Of a stretch of 20,238 nt of DNA, positions 6,012-13,759 are shown in pieces; positions within the stretch are counted from its first letter, which is position 1, and the number at the start of each line of letters is the position of its first letter. The notes beneath the pieces are model-generated. The model was not told the DNA's origin. It made no database searches and saw only the letters and a list, made by a program, of their open reading frames with translations. Origin of the DNA: JBIOJM01 sp044450785. Its GTDB lineage: Bacteria; Planctomycetota; Planctomycetia; Isosphaerales; Isosphaeraceae. The stretch is taken from assembly GCA_044450785.1 (NCBI GenBank), contig JBIOJM010000170.1, forward strand, positions 1-20,238. Reading direction: 5' to 3'. The position numbers and the translations under genes are program-made.

Positions 6012-7178
6012 ATGGCGTCGCGACGCCTCTTGCTGGTCGAAGACAGCAGCACGATGCGGCGGATGCTCTCGACTCTGCTCAGGGAAGCGGGGTTCGAGGT
6101 CGAAACGGCCAACGACGGCTTGCAAGGGCTGGCCAAGGCCCGGCTCGATCCGATCCCCGAGCTGATCCTGACCGACTACGAGATGCCCGAGCTCGACGGC
6201 GCGGGCCTCTGTCAGGCGGTCAAAGCCGACAAGGACCTGCGGTCGATCCCCGTCCTGTTGCTGACCACCATGGGCGAGGCGCAGAACAAAATTACCGGGC
6301 TCAAGGCCGGCGCGGACGACTATATCGAGAAGCCCAAGGGCCTGGATGACTTCCACGTCTTGTGCGCACGGATCCAGGCTCACTTGCGGATTGCCGACCT
6401 GCGGGCCGAGCTGAGCGACCGGAACCGTCTACTGGAATCGGCGCACAAGAAGCTGACCTTCGAGCTCGAGCTGGCCCGCAGAGTCCAGCTCGCCTTGATG
6501 CCGCGCCCTCCCAAGCCCCGCGGGGTGCTGCGGGTGGCGGTCCGGTACACACCGGCCAATCAGTTGGGCGGCGATGTCTACGATTTTTACCGCCTCGACA
6601 ACAATCGTCTGGGAATCCTGGTGGCCGACGTCTCGGGCCACGGTGTCAACTCAGCCATGCTCTCGGGGATGGTCAAGGCACTCGCAGCCCCACTTTCACT
6701 CGCGGTCCTCGAGCCGGGAGAGATGCTGGCCGGGCTGGACGTGGCCACCGAGCAGTTTTTTCCCGAAGGATATTTTTGCACGGGGTTTTACTTGATCGCG
6801 GACGAGGAAACCGGCCTGGTCCGCTATGCGGGGGTGGGCCACCCGCCGGCGATCGTCATCGGACCGAACGGCTCGCGTACTCTGCCCAGCAACCCGGGGA
6901 TGCTGGGTATCGGCATGGTCGACGGCACGGCCGGCGACACCGATCGGCTCGAATGCGGGGAATCGCTTGTAATTTACACCGACGGCCTGACCGACGCGAT
7001 GGATCCGTCCGACACGCTCTTCGGTGAAGAGCGCCTCAGGACATTGCTCCAATCGCATTACGGCGCCGATCCCGCCGAGATCCTCAACCAGGTCGACAAT
7101 GCTCTCACCGAGCACACCGCACCGGGCCGTCCCGCGGACGATGTCAACATCATCGTCCTTCAACATCTCGCCAAGTGA
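6012..7178 (+). CDS. response regulator with PP2C (RsbU/SpoIIE-type) phosphatase output
   Basis: A 388-residue two-domain protein. Residues 1-115 are a receiver: acidic pair E10-D11, phospho-acceptor D55 in ILTDYEMP, T85/T86 and K107 before Pro. Residues 115-165 form a coiled-coil linker with ARRVQLALMP, the usual lead-in to RsbU-type phosphatases. Residues 165-388 are a SpoIIE-like PP2C domain with metal-binding aspartates in GGDVYDFY, VADVSGHG, IYTDGLTDA and ADDVNIIVL, all present. Such proteins dephosphorylate STAS anti-anti-sigma factors when their receiver is phosphorylated. ATG 6012 has GAGGAGAG just upstream; the much longer open frame to 5508 runs through gene scraps and is rejected. 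It is the first gene of the chemosensory cluster, so CheA is its likely phosphate donor. Confidence 0.92.
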   Translation: MASRRLLLVEDSSTMRRMLSTLLREAGFEVETANDGLQGLAKARLDPIPELILTDYEMPELDGAGLCQAVKADKDLRSIPVLLLTTMGEAQNKITGLKAGADDYIEKPKGLDDFHVLCARIQAHLRIADLRAELSDRNRLLESAHKKLTFELELARRVQLALMPRPPKPRGVLRVAVRYTPANQLGGDVYDFYRLDNNRLGILVADVSGHGVNSAMLSGMVKALAAPLSLAVLEPGEMLAGLDVATEQFFPEGYFCTGFYLIADEETGLVRYAGVGHPPAIVIGPNGSRTLPSNPGMLGIGMVDGTAGDTDRLECGESLVIYTDGLTDAMDPSDTLFGEERLRTLLQSHYGADPAEILNQVDNALTEHTAPGRPADDVNIIVLQHLAK

Positions 7179-7286
7179 AGTGATCGCTCCCCAAGCCGCT
7201 CATAGCATGTTAAACTGGTGTGGATGGTCCGGGTCCTCCCAGATCGGCGATTCGTCCGTCCCTGCTTCTAACGTCAGCTCCAGCAC

Positions 7287-7304
7287 GGTTGGGCCCGCTC
7301 AACC
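7287..7304 (+). terminator. weak stem-loop between the PP2C and STAS genes
   Basis: GGTTGGG and CTCAACC (6 of 7 pairs) around CCCG lie in the 161-base gap after the PP2C gene. Only a loosely T-rich stretch follows, so this may be an attenuating hairpin or nothing functional. Apart from the STAS ribosome-binding region, nothing else is seen in this gap. Confidence 0.25.
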
Positions 7305-7339
7305 TCTGTTCTCGATGGGGGTCAGAGCGGGATCGCACC

Positions 7340-7636
7340 ATGACGGTCGTACCAAAAGAGGTCAAGACGATCCTGCTGACCGGTCCGATCACGCTCTACG
7401 AGGTGTCGGCGGTTTGCGTGACGTTGCGCATGGCCTTGGCCGACGGGAAGCAACTTCGGATTGATTTGAGCGATTCGGGACCGTGGGACCTGGCTGGCCT
7501 CCAGCTTCTGATCTCCTGTGCACAGAGCGCGCGGAATCGTGATCTGGCGGTCCGCCTGGTCGGCATTCCCGCGAGCTGCGCCCGGGTCGCCGAGCGAGCC
7601 GGATTGTTTGATTGGCTCGTCAGCGTCCGCGAGTGA
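7340..7636 (+). CDS. STAS-domain protein without the phospho-serine
   Basis: A 98-residue single STAS domain: beta strand TILLTGPITLYEV, helix to residue 36, LRIDLSDSG, the DLAGLQLLISCAQSARN helix, then strand LAVRLVG and a final helix with RVAERAGLFDWL. In anti-anti-sigma factors such as SpoIIAA the phosphorylated serine lies in a DSSG motif; here the equivalent residues are D50-L51-A52-G53, so the usual acceptor is missing. The ATG at 7340 has GAGCGGG upstream; the in-frame extension to 7220 is rejected as noncoding-like. It lies between the PP2C protein and CheY. It may be a constitutively active partner, a structural STAS, or regulated in another way. Confidence 0.85.
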   Translation: MTVVPKEVKTILLTGPITLYEVSAVCVTLRMALADGKQLRIDLSDSGPWDLAGLQLLISCAQSARNRDLAVRLVGIPASCARVAERAGLFDWLVSVRE

Positions 7637-7650
7637 GCGGAAGATTTCTC

Positions 7651-8016
7651 ATGAGCAAGACCGTCCTGCACGCCGATGACAGCGCATCGGTGCGACTCTG
7701 GGTGGCCGAACAACTCGGCGACATGGACCTCAAGGTCATCTCGGTCGCCGATGGTGAAGCCGCGCTCCAGGTCTTGCGTGAATCGCCTTGCGACCTGTTG
7801 CTGACCGACCTGGAGATGCCCAACCTGGACGGATTGTCCCTGGTTGCCGCGGTCCGCGACTTACCCACGCACCGTTTCTTGCCGGCCCTTGTCCTGTCGT
7901 GCCGCCAGCCCAGCGAGTTTCCACCGGAGCACCGGCAGGGTGTGACGGGGTGGCTGGTCAAGCCCGTCCAACCGGAACTTCTGCGACGCTGGGTGCGGCG
8001 CATCTTGCCACGTTGA
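7651..8016 (+). CDS. cheY: CheY-like single-domain response regulator
   Basis: A 121-residue stand-alone receiver with all key residues: acidic pair D9-D10, phospho-acceptor D53 in LLLTDLEMP, S83 as the switch Ser/Thr, and K104 in LVKP. There is no output domain, so like CheY it works by docking to a partner when phosphorylated by CheA. The alpha-4 region (RQPSEFPPEHRQGVTG) is proline-rich and unlike the classical flagellar CheY face, so the target need not be FliM. The start has GCGGAAG upstream and lies 14 bases after the STAS stop. The gene symbol reflects family and context, not a proven motor function. Confidence 0.9.
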   Translation: MSKTVLHADDSASVRLWVAEQLGDMDLKVISVADGEAALQVLRESPCDLLLTDLEMPNLDGLSLVAAVRDLPTHRFLPALVLSCRQPSEFPPEHRQGVTGWLVKPVQPELLRRWVRRILPR

Positions 8017-8065
8017 TCTCGACTGCGCACTGAAAAACTCAAGATGATCGGGAGGGCTTGGGGAT

Positions 8066-10492
8066 TTGAACGGCAGTTCGGACGACCGATTCCGTGAAAT
8101 GTTTTTCGAGGAAGCGCGCGAGCTCTTGATCGGTCTCGAAGAGGGGCTGATGGATCTGGAGCGGCGTCAGAGCGACCGTGCGCACCTTGACAAGACATTC
8201 CGCGCAGCGCACAGCCTCAAGGGCGCCGCGGGCATGGTGGGGCTGGCGGCGATCGCCGAGTTCACCCATGGGGTCGAGGCGGTCCTGGAGCGGATCCGCG
8301 CCGGCACTCTGGCGGTCGATTCCGACATAATCACGACCCTGCTCGAGGCGCGCGACCATCTGGCGGCGATGGTGGAAGCCGAGGCCGCCAAGTCGCCCAT
8401 TCCCCCCTCGAGCGAGCTGACCCAGCGATTGAGTGCCTTGTTGCGCGGGCCGGCTCTGGCCGGTCCCTCGCCCAGGGCGGGTTCGGTACCTGGTTCCCCG
8501 GCTCCTCCGGCCGTCCCGCCTCAAACGACGGGCGGCCCTTCCACCGGCGCGCCGTCCGTTGTTTCACCCCCGCCGTCGACTGCACGTCAGACCGGCGACG
8601 AGACGGCCAGGCCTCCGAAAGCGAAGCCGCCTTCAAAAGGCAAGGAGCCGCCCCCCACCGGCAAGCTCGAGTCGAAGCGCCGCAAGGTCCCGAGCGAAGG
8701 AAAACCGGTCGAGAGCGCGAGCCCGAAAGGGCCGCGGCGCAAGACCAGGAAGATGGAGCAAACCCCCGTTCCACCGGCCGGTCCCGCCCCGGATGAGATC
8801 GGCGGAGGAACCGGCGGCGAAGCATTGACGGTTTATCAAGCCACGCTCGCCCCTGGCCCGGACGTCTTGCGCCGAGGGGCCAACCCCTTGGGCGTCCTGG
8901 ACGAGCTGCGCGAACTCGGCGAAACGTCGATCGCCACGGACCCCGATCTCGTCCCTCCCATCGAAGAGCTCGACCCGGAGCGATGCTATCTGAGCTGGAC
9001 GATCACGGTCAAAACCGCGGCGGATCCCGAGAGACTGCTCGATGCGTTCCTGTTCTTCACCGACGATAGCTCGGTGATGATCCAGCGGCTCTTGGCCGAT
9101 GGCACGCTCGTGCCGATCAAGGGCGCCGCCGCTCCGGAGGCCGGTGCGAGTACGGCCATCGATCCCCGGCGATTCGTCGCCGGCAGCGCGGGGCAGGAGG
9201 CTGGTCATCCCCCGGCGGAAGCCGTGCCGCCCGCGGGGGCTTCAGCTCCGGCGGTGCCCGGATCGGCGGCACCCGCTCCCCCCTCCGCGTTTCCCGCCCC
9301 GCTCGCGACGACCTCCGTGCTGCCGCGGCCGCACGCTCGGATTCGGGTCGACGCCGGACAACTTGATGAGCTCGTCGGGCTTGCCGGCGAGCTGGCTGTG
9401 TTATCGGACAACCTGATGGGATTGCGCGAAATGACCGGTATCGAATCCTGGACCCATGCACTCGAGGCACTCGATCGTGTCAGCCGGCAGATCCGGGATA
9501 CCACGCTCGATCTGCGGATGGTCCCGGTCGATGAGCTCTTCTCGCGGTTTCCGCGGGTGGTCCGCGACCTGGCCGACCGGTCGGGTAAGGAAATCGAGCT
9601 GCGGATCATCGGTCAGGAGACGAAACTCGACCGCACGATCGTTGAGCGCCTGAACGACCCGATGATCCACCTGATCCGCAATGCCGTCGACCATGCGCTC
9701 GAGCATCCTCAAGACCGGTTGGAGAAAGGCAAATCCCGGATCGGGCGAGTCACCCTCTCGGCCGGCCACGAAGGGGACCGGGTGGCGATCCGGGTCGAGG
9801 ACGATGGGCGGGGGCTGGACCGCGACAAGATCGTCCGCAAGGGAATCGCACTGGGCATGGTCCCCACGGGAACGCCTGCTGATGACCCGCGCGTGGTCAG
9901 CTTGATCTTCGAGCCTGGCTTCTCGACCCGCGACACCATCAGCGAGCTCTCGGGTCGCGGGGTCGGGCTGGACGTCGTCCGCGACGCCGTCCGGGCACTG
10001 CGGGGCAGCGTGGCGGTCGAGAGTACGCCGGGCAAGGGGACGGCCTTCACCTTCCGGTTGCCGCTCACGCTTGCCCTGATCGACGGGCTTCTGGTCGAGA
10101 CTGGCGGGGGCCGGTATGTCGTCCCGCTGGCGCAGGTCGAAGAGTGCGTGGCCTTGAACGGCACGCGGTCGGCCTTGTCCGAGGGGCGCCCCTGCGTGGC
10201 GGTCCGGGGCGAGCTCGTGCCGATGGTCTCGCTCCGCGCTTTATTCCGTGCCGATGGCCCCTTGCCGCCGCGGCAGGAATTGCTGTTGACCCGGCATGCG
10301 GGCCAGCGAGTCGGTGTGACCGTCGATCGGCTCCTGGGGCGTGTCCAGGCGGTCATCCAGTCCTTGGGCGAGGGCCTCCACGGCCTGAACCGCTTTTCGG
10401 GAGCCACGATTCTGGGCGATGGCTCCGTCTCCCTGATCCTTGATCTATCGGCTGTGGTGTCCGAGTCACGATTCGCCGAGCGCACGGCGTGA
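8066..10492 (+). CDS. cheA: chemotaxis histidine kinase CheA
   Basis: An 808-residue CheA. Residues 1-110 are the Hpt domain with phospho-acceptor H49 in RAAHSLKGAAGM. Residues about 130-250 are a Pro/Lys/Ser-rich linker. Residues 255-350 form a P2-like region with LDELRELGE and ELDPERCYLSW. After a second Ala/Pro linker come the dimerisation domain (VDAGQLDELVGLAGELAVL), the HATPase with N box HLIRNAVDHALE, G1 VEDDGRGLD and GRGVGLDVV, GKGTAFTFRLPLTLALIDG, and a C-terminal CheW-like domain (to 808). The start is a TTG at 8066 with GGGAGGG nine bases upstream; no in-frame ATG precedes residue 12, and starting there would cut the first Hpt helix. It autophosphorylates and feeds CheY, CheB and probably the receiver-PP2C protein. 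Confidence 0.95.
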   Translation: MNGSSDDRFREMFFEEARELLIGLEEGLMDLERRQSDRAHLDKTFRAAHSLKGAAGMVGLAAIAEFTHGVEAVLERIRAGTLAVDSDIITTLLEARDHLAAMVEAEAAKSPIPPSSELTQRLSALLRGPALAGPSPRAGSVPGSPAPPAVPPQTTGGPSTGAPSVVSPPPSTARQTGDETARPPKAKPPSKGKEPPPTGKLESKRRKVPSEGKPVESASPKGPRRKTRKMEQTPVPPAGPAPDEIGGGTGGEALTVYQATLAPGPDVLRRGANPLGVLDELRELGETSIATDPDLVPPIEELDPERCYLSWTITVKTAADPERLLDAFLFFTDDSSVMIQRLLADGTLVPIKGAAAPEAGASTAIDPRRFVAGSAGQEAGHPPAEAVPPAGASAPAVPGSAAPAPPSAFPAPLATTSVLPRPHARIRVDAGQLDELVGLAGELAVLSDNLMGLREMTGIESWTHALEALDRVSRQIRDTTLDLRMVPVDELFSRFPRVVRDLADRSGKEIELRIIGQETKLDRTIVERLNDPMIHLIRNAVDHALEHPQDRLEKGKSRIGRVTLSAGHEGDRVAIRVEDDGRGLDRDKIVRKGIALGMVPTGTPADDPRVVSLIFEPGFSTRDTISELSGRGVGLDVVRDAVRALRGSVAVESTPGKGTAFTFRLPLTLALIDGLLVETGGGRYVVPLAQVEECVALNGTRSALSEGRPCVAVRGELVPMVSLRALFRADGPLPPRQELLLTRHAGQRVGVTVDRLLGRVQAVIQSLGEGLHGLNRFSGATILGDGSVSLILDLSAVVSESRFAERTA

Positions 10493-10508
10493 AGGCGGAG
10501 AATTTTCG

Positions 10509-12368
10509 ATGAGAATCCCCCTCGTTGCACAGATCACGACCGCGCTGGTGTTGTTCGGCGTGGTCCCGGCCTCGATCGTCGCCTTTTACGCCTACCAGGC
10601 GAATGACGATTTCAAGGATAAGCAAAAACTCATCGTCCAGCAGGCGGCCGCTTCCATCAGCGAGCAGATCGTCAACGTGATGCAAGAAAAAAAATCGAAG
10701 GCGATCGATGAAGCCACCGCGGGGAAGCTTCCCGATGAGGAAAAGAAGAGGATCTGGGACTTGATCGAGGAGGTACTGGGGCCAATCAAGATCGACTCGG
10801 CCCAGGTTTATCTCGTCAACCCCGACAATCACATACTCGTCTGGCGGCGGAGCAGCGAAGGCTTCGAGAGCAACCTCGACAACGTGCAGTTTCCCCAGCG
10901 TTACGAGCGGGTGGCTAAGAAAGCGATCAATTTGATGGGCACGGTTCAAGTGGACCCACCCGAGTCGAAACCAGACGAGAAGGTCGAGCTGGTCAGCTAT
11001 GCCCCCGTGCATCTTGGGGCCGTCCAGCCGAATCCCAATGGCCGGCACGGTTTCGTCATTTTGGTCGCCGTCCCGCGCGAGATCGTCTTCGCCACCATCT
11101 ACCGGAACCAAAACCGGATTCTCGTCATCATGGGGGTGGCCACTTTCCTGACCCTCGTCTTCAGCTTCTCCTTCGGCCGCTGGTTCATTCGTCCCCTCCT
11201 GGAGATCATCGAGGTCACCCGGCTGCTCCGCGAAGGGCAGCTCTTCAACCACACTCACATCAAGCGGGGGGACGAGCTGGGCGAGATGGCTTCGCAGATC
11301 AATGCGGTGGTCGACAAGTTCGCGGACGTGATTAGCCAGGTTCGGCAGACGACCACCTCGGTCTCGACCGCCGGCAACGAGCTCAACTCGAGCGCGCACC
11401 AGCTTGCGCAGGGATCCGAGGAACAAGCCGCCACGCTCCAGCAGATCGCCGGCAGCCTGCAATCGGTTGACTCTTCCGTGGGGCGGAACGCGCAGCACGC
11501 CCGCGACACCGCCCGGATGGCCAATGAAGCCAGCGCCCAGGCCGAGAAAGGGGGTGAAGCGGTGCGCGAGACCGTCGTCGCGATGCGCGAGATCACCCAG
11601 AAGATCCTGATCGTGGGCGACATCGCCTATCAGACCAACCTGCTCGCCTTGAACGCGGCCATCGAAGCCGCCCGGGCCGGGGCGCACGGCAAGGGATTCG
11701 CGGTGGTCGCCGGCGAGGTGCGCAAGCTCGCCGAGCGCAGCCAGGCCGCCGCCCAGCAGATCAGCGACCTGGCCAAAAGGAGCGTCGCCGTCGCCGAGAA
11801 CGCCGGCTCGCTGCTGGATCGAACCGTGCCGATGATCCGCGATACATCGAACCTGATTCAAGAGATCGCCGCGGCATCACAGCAGCAGATGGCCGCGATC
11901 CGTGAGATCAACGTGGGGGTCAGCCAGCTCGAAGAGGTCGTGGGGCAGAACGCGGCGGCCAGCCACGAGCTGTCGGCCACGGCCACCGGGCTGGCCTCCC
12001 AGTCCTCGACCTTGCAGCATCAGGTCGACTTCTTCCAGCTCGATACGTCCGGAAACGGTTACGCCGGCGGGGCGGGGGCTCAGGCGCGCTCGCACTCAGG
12101 AGCGGCGGTGCGAGCGCAGTCACCCCCGGCCCGGCCGCTCCCCACACCAGGCCGCCGGCCCGTTCACGCCCCTGGATTCGACGGCCTCCCGGCGGTCGGC
12201 CACACCCCGGGCGGATCGGTCCAACCACCGGGACCGGCGGCCTTGCCCTCGCATCCCGCGCCAGCCAGTCCGCCCGCTGCCCCTCCCTCGGGCCATTCAG
12301 GCACTCCGACCCGGGGTGGCGTGGTGGTCAACCTTGACGACGACGACAATTTCGAGCGATTCTCATGA
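10509..12368 (+). CDS. transmembrane methyl-accepting chemotaxis protein with C-terminal tether
   Basis: A 619-residue chemoreceptor. TM1 is about residues 8-28, an extracytoplasmic sensor domain 29-202 (no family I can name), TM2 203-222, then a HAMP domain (FIRPLLEIIEVTRLLREG). The signalling helices carry the hairpin tip YQTNLLALNAAIEAARAG and AVVAGEVRKLAERS, diagnostic for MCPs. After the coiled coil ends near HQVDFFQLD the last 100 residues are a Pro/Ala/Gly-rich, probably disordered tail ending in LDDDDNFERFS. NFERF fits the CheR-docking pentapeptide pattern (x-aromatic-x-x-aromatic, as in NWETF). GGCGGAG lies about 10 bases before the ATG, 17 bases after the cheA stop. It is the only receptor in the cluster. 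Confidence 0.95.
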   Translation: MRIPLVAQITTALVLFGVVPASIVAFYAYQANDDFKDKQKLIVQQAAASISEQIVNVMQEKKSKAIDEATAGKLPDEEKKRIWDLIEEVLGPIKIDSAQVYLVNPDNHILVWRRSSEGFESNLDNVQFPQRYERVAKKAINLMGTVQVDPPESKPDEKVELVSYAPVHLGAVQPNPNGRHGFVILVAVPREIVFATIYRNQNRILVIMGVATFLTLVFSFSFGRWFIRPLLEIIEVTRLLREGQLFNHTHIKRGDELGEMASQINAVVDKFADVISQVRQTTTSVSTAGNELNSSAHQLAQGSEEQAATLQQIAGSLQSVDSSVGRNAQHARDTARMANEASAQAEKGGEAVRETVVAMREITQKILIVGDIAYQTNLLALNAAIEAARAGAHGKGFAVVAGEVRKLAERSQAAAQQISDLAKRSVAVAENAGSLLDRTVPMIRDTSNLIQEIAAASQQQMAAIREINVGVSQLEEVVGQNAAASHELSATATGLASQSSTLQHQVDFFQLDTSGNGYAGGAGAQARSHSGAAVRAQSPPARPLPTPGRRPVHAPGFDGLPAVGHTPGGSVQPPGPAALPSHPAPASPPAAPPSGHSGTPTRGGVVVNLDDDDNFERFS

Positions 12369-12378
12369 TAGAGGTGGG

Positions 12379-12888
12379 ATGATGGTCGATGTCGGGATGG
12401 ACTCAAGCGCCGGCGCGGACCGCGATCGCGGCCAGTCGTACGTCGTGTTCCGGCTGGGCGGCGAAGGCTATGCCCTCGAAGTCATGCGCGTGCAAGAAGT
12501 CCTCGACATGCAGTCGCTGACCGAAGTGCCAGGCGGCCCGAAGTTCCTCCTGGGGGTGATCAACCTCCGCGGCCACGTCGTGCCCGTGTACGATCTGCGG
12601 ATGCCGTTCGGTCTGTCCAGGGAGACCAAGCAGACCCGGGCCCCCTGCGTGCTGATCGTCGAGACGAACGCTGGCAGCGAAGTCCAGATCACGGGACTCT
12701 TGGTGGACCGGGTCTCGGACGTGCTGGAGTTCTCGCCCGAGGAAGTGCAAGCCGCCCCGCAGCTTGGACTTGGGAAAGCCACCCCGTTCGTCCGCGGCCT
12801 GATCCGTCACCAAGATGCCTTCTTGCTCGTATTGGATGTGGATCGTGTCTTCTCGACCCTGGGGTCGTTGAACGGTGAGGGAGCCTAA
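12379..12888 (+). CDS. cheW: chemotaxis coupling protein CheW
   Basis: A 169-residue (or 168) CheW, which links receptor tips to the kinase CheA. Seen are the opening strand SYVVFRLGGEGYALEVMRVQ, EVPGGPKFLLGVINLRG, VVPVYDLRMPFGL, and the closing GLLVDRVSDVLEFSPEE. The tandem ATG codons at 12379 and 12382 are both possible; GAGG at 12371-12374 is better spaced to the second. It begins ten bases after the receptor stop. Its stop (12886-12888) is followed after one base by the CheR GTG, and the CheR ribosome-binding site lies inside this gene, indicating coupled translation. Confidence 0.93.
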   Translation: MMVDVGMDSSAGADRDRGQSYVVFRLGGEGYALEVMRVQEVLDMQSLTEVPGGPKFLLGVINLRGHVVPVYDLRMPFGLSRETKQTRAPCVLIVETNAGSEVQITGLLVDRVSDVLEFSPEEVQAAPQLGLGKATPFVRGLIRHQDAFLLVLDVDRVFSTLGSLNGEGA

Positions 12889-12889
12889 C

Positions 12890-13753
12890 GTGGCGACATT
12901 GGGCATGCTGCCACCCCCACCGGCGGACCCGGAGCCGTGGTCCGAGAAGGACTTCGTGCCCATCCCGGTCTTCCTGCGCAATCAGATCGGCATCACACTC
13001 GAAACCCACCGCTTGGGGTTGCTTCAAGCACGCTTACGCTCACGTCTTCAAGTAAAAGGATATAAAAGTTTTGCCCACTTTCACGAACAGGTGCTCAAGA
13101 GCGATCCGACGGGCTGGGGCGCGCAGCTCCTGATCGATCTCTCCACGGTGAACCATACCGCCTTCTTCCGCGAGCCGGCCCATTTCACCTTCATGGTCGA
13201 GCGAGTGGCGGCATGGCTCAAGGAATCGCCGGCGACGACGATCCGGATCTGGTCGGCGGGCTGCTCCTCAGGCCAGGAGCCGTACAGCATGGCGATGGTC
13301 CTGGCCGAGACGCTTCAGAACCTGTCGCCGCAACGAGTGGAAATCTGGGCGAGCGACCTGTCGCTCGAAATGCTCAAGATCGCCGCCGGCGCCATCTATA
13401 CGACGCGCGACGTTCAGGGCGTTTCGCCGGCAAGGCTGCGTCGGTTCTTTCTACTGGGTCGCGGCCCGCGCCAGGGCTCATTCCGGGTCGTCCCCGAGAT
13501 CCGGGACCTGGTGAAGTTTCGCCACCTGGATCTGCGCAACCCGGTTTGGCCGGTGTCCAACGATTTCCCGATCATTTTCTGCCGCAATGTCTCGATCTAT
13601 TTCGCCGAAGACGAACGGTTGACCTTGCTGAACCGGCTGGCGCAGCACCTGCGCCCGGGAGGCTGGCTGGCCATGGGCAACGGTGAGATCTTGGCCGAAG
13701 TGCCCCACTCGCTGCGCAAGCATTCCCCGTCGTTGTTCCAGAAGGAGGAGTGA
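12890..13753 (+). CDS. cheR: chemoreceptor methyltransferase CheR
   Basis: A 287-residue SAM-dependent methyltransferase that adds methyl groups to receptor glutamates. The N-terminal helical domain (residues 15-80) precedes NHTAFFREPAHF, SAM motif IWSAGCSSGQEPYSMAM, ASDLSLEMLKIA, the beta-subdomain after YTTRDVQGVSP, FRHLDL and IIFCRNVSIYF. The loop LLGRGPRQGSFRVVPEI has, by memory alignment, the same length and glycine pattern as E. coli CheR, where it binds the receptor NWETF pentapeptide; pentapeptide-independent CheRs have a shorter loop. GTG 12890 was chosen because GAGGGAG is six bases upstream; GTG 12875 would overlap cheW and that site. It pairs with CheB for adaptation. Confidence 0.93.
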   Translation: MATLGMLPPPPADPEPWSEKDFVPIPVFLRNQIGITLETHRLGLLQARLRSRLQVKGYKSFAHFHEQVLKSDPTGWGAQLLIDLSTVNHTAFFREPAHFTFMVERVAAWLKESPATTIRIWSAGCSSGQEPYSMAMVLAETLQNLSPQRVEIWASDLSLEMLKIAAGAIYTTRDVQGVSPARLRRFFLLGRGPRQGSFRVVPEIRDLVKFRHLDLRNPVWPVSNDFPIIFCRNVSIYFAEDERLTLLNRLAQHLRPGGWLAMGNGEILAEVPHSLRKHSPSLFQKEE

Positions 13754-13759
13754 GCAGTC

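Noticed and set aside
10353..11861. Minus-strand 502-residue open frame opposite the receptor
   Set aside because: The receptor frame has unmistakable MCP motifs; this is its antisense shadow.
12875..12889. Alternative cheR start at GTG 12875
   Set aside because: It would overlap the end of cheW and consume the GAGGGAG that is well placed as ribosome-binding site for GTG 12890.
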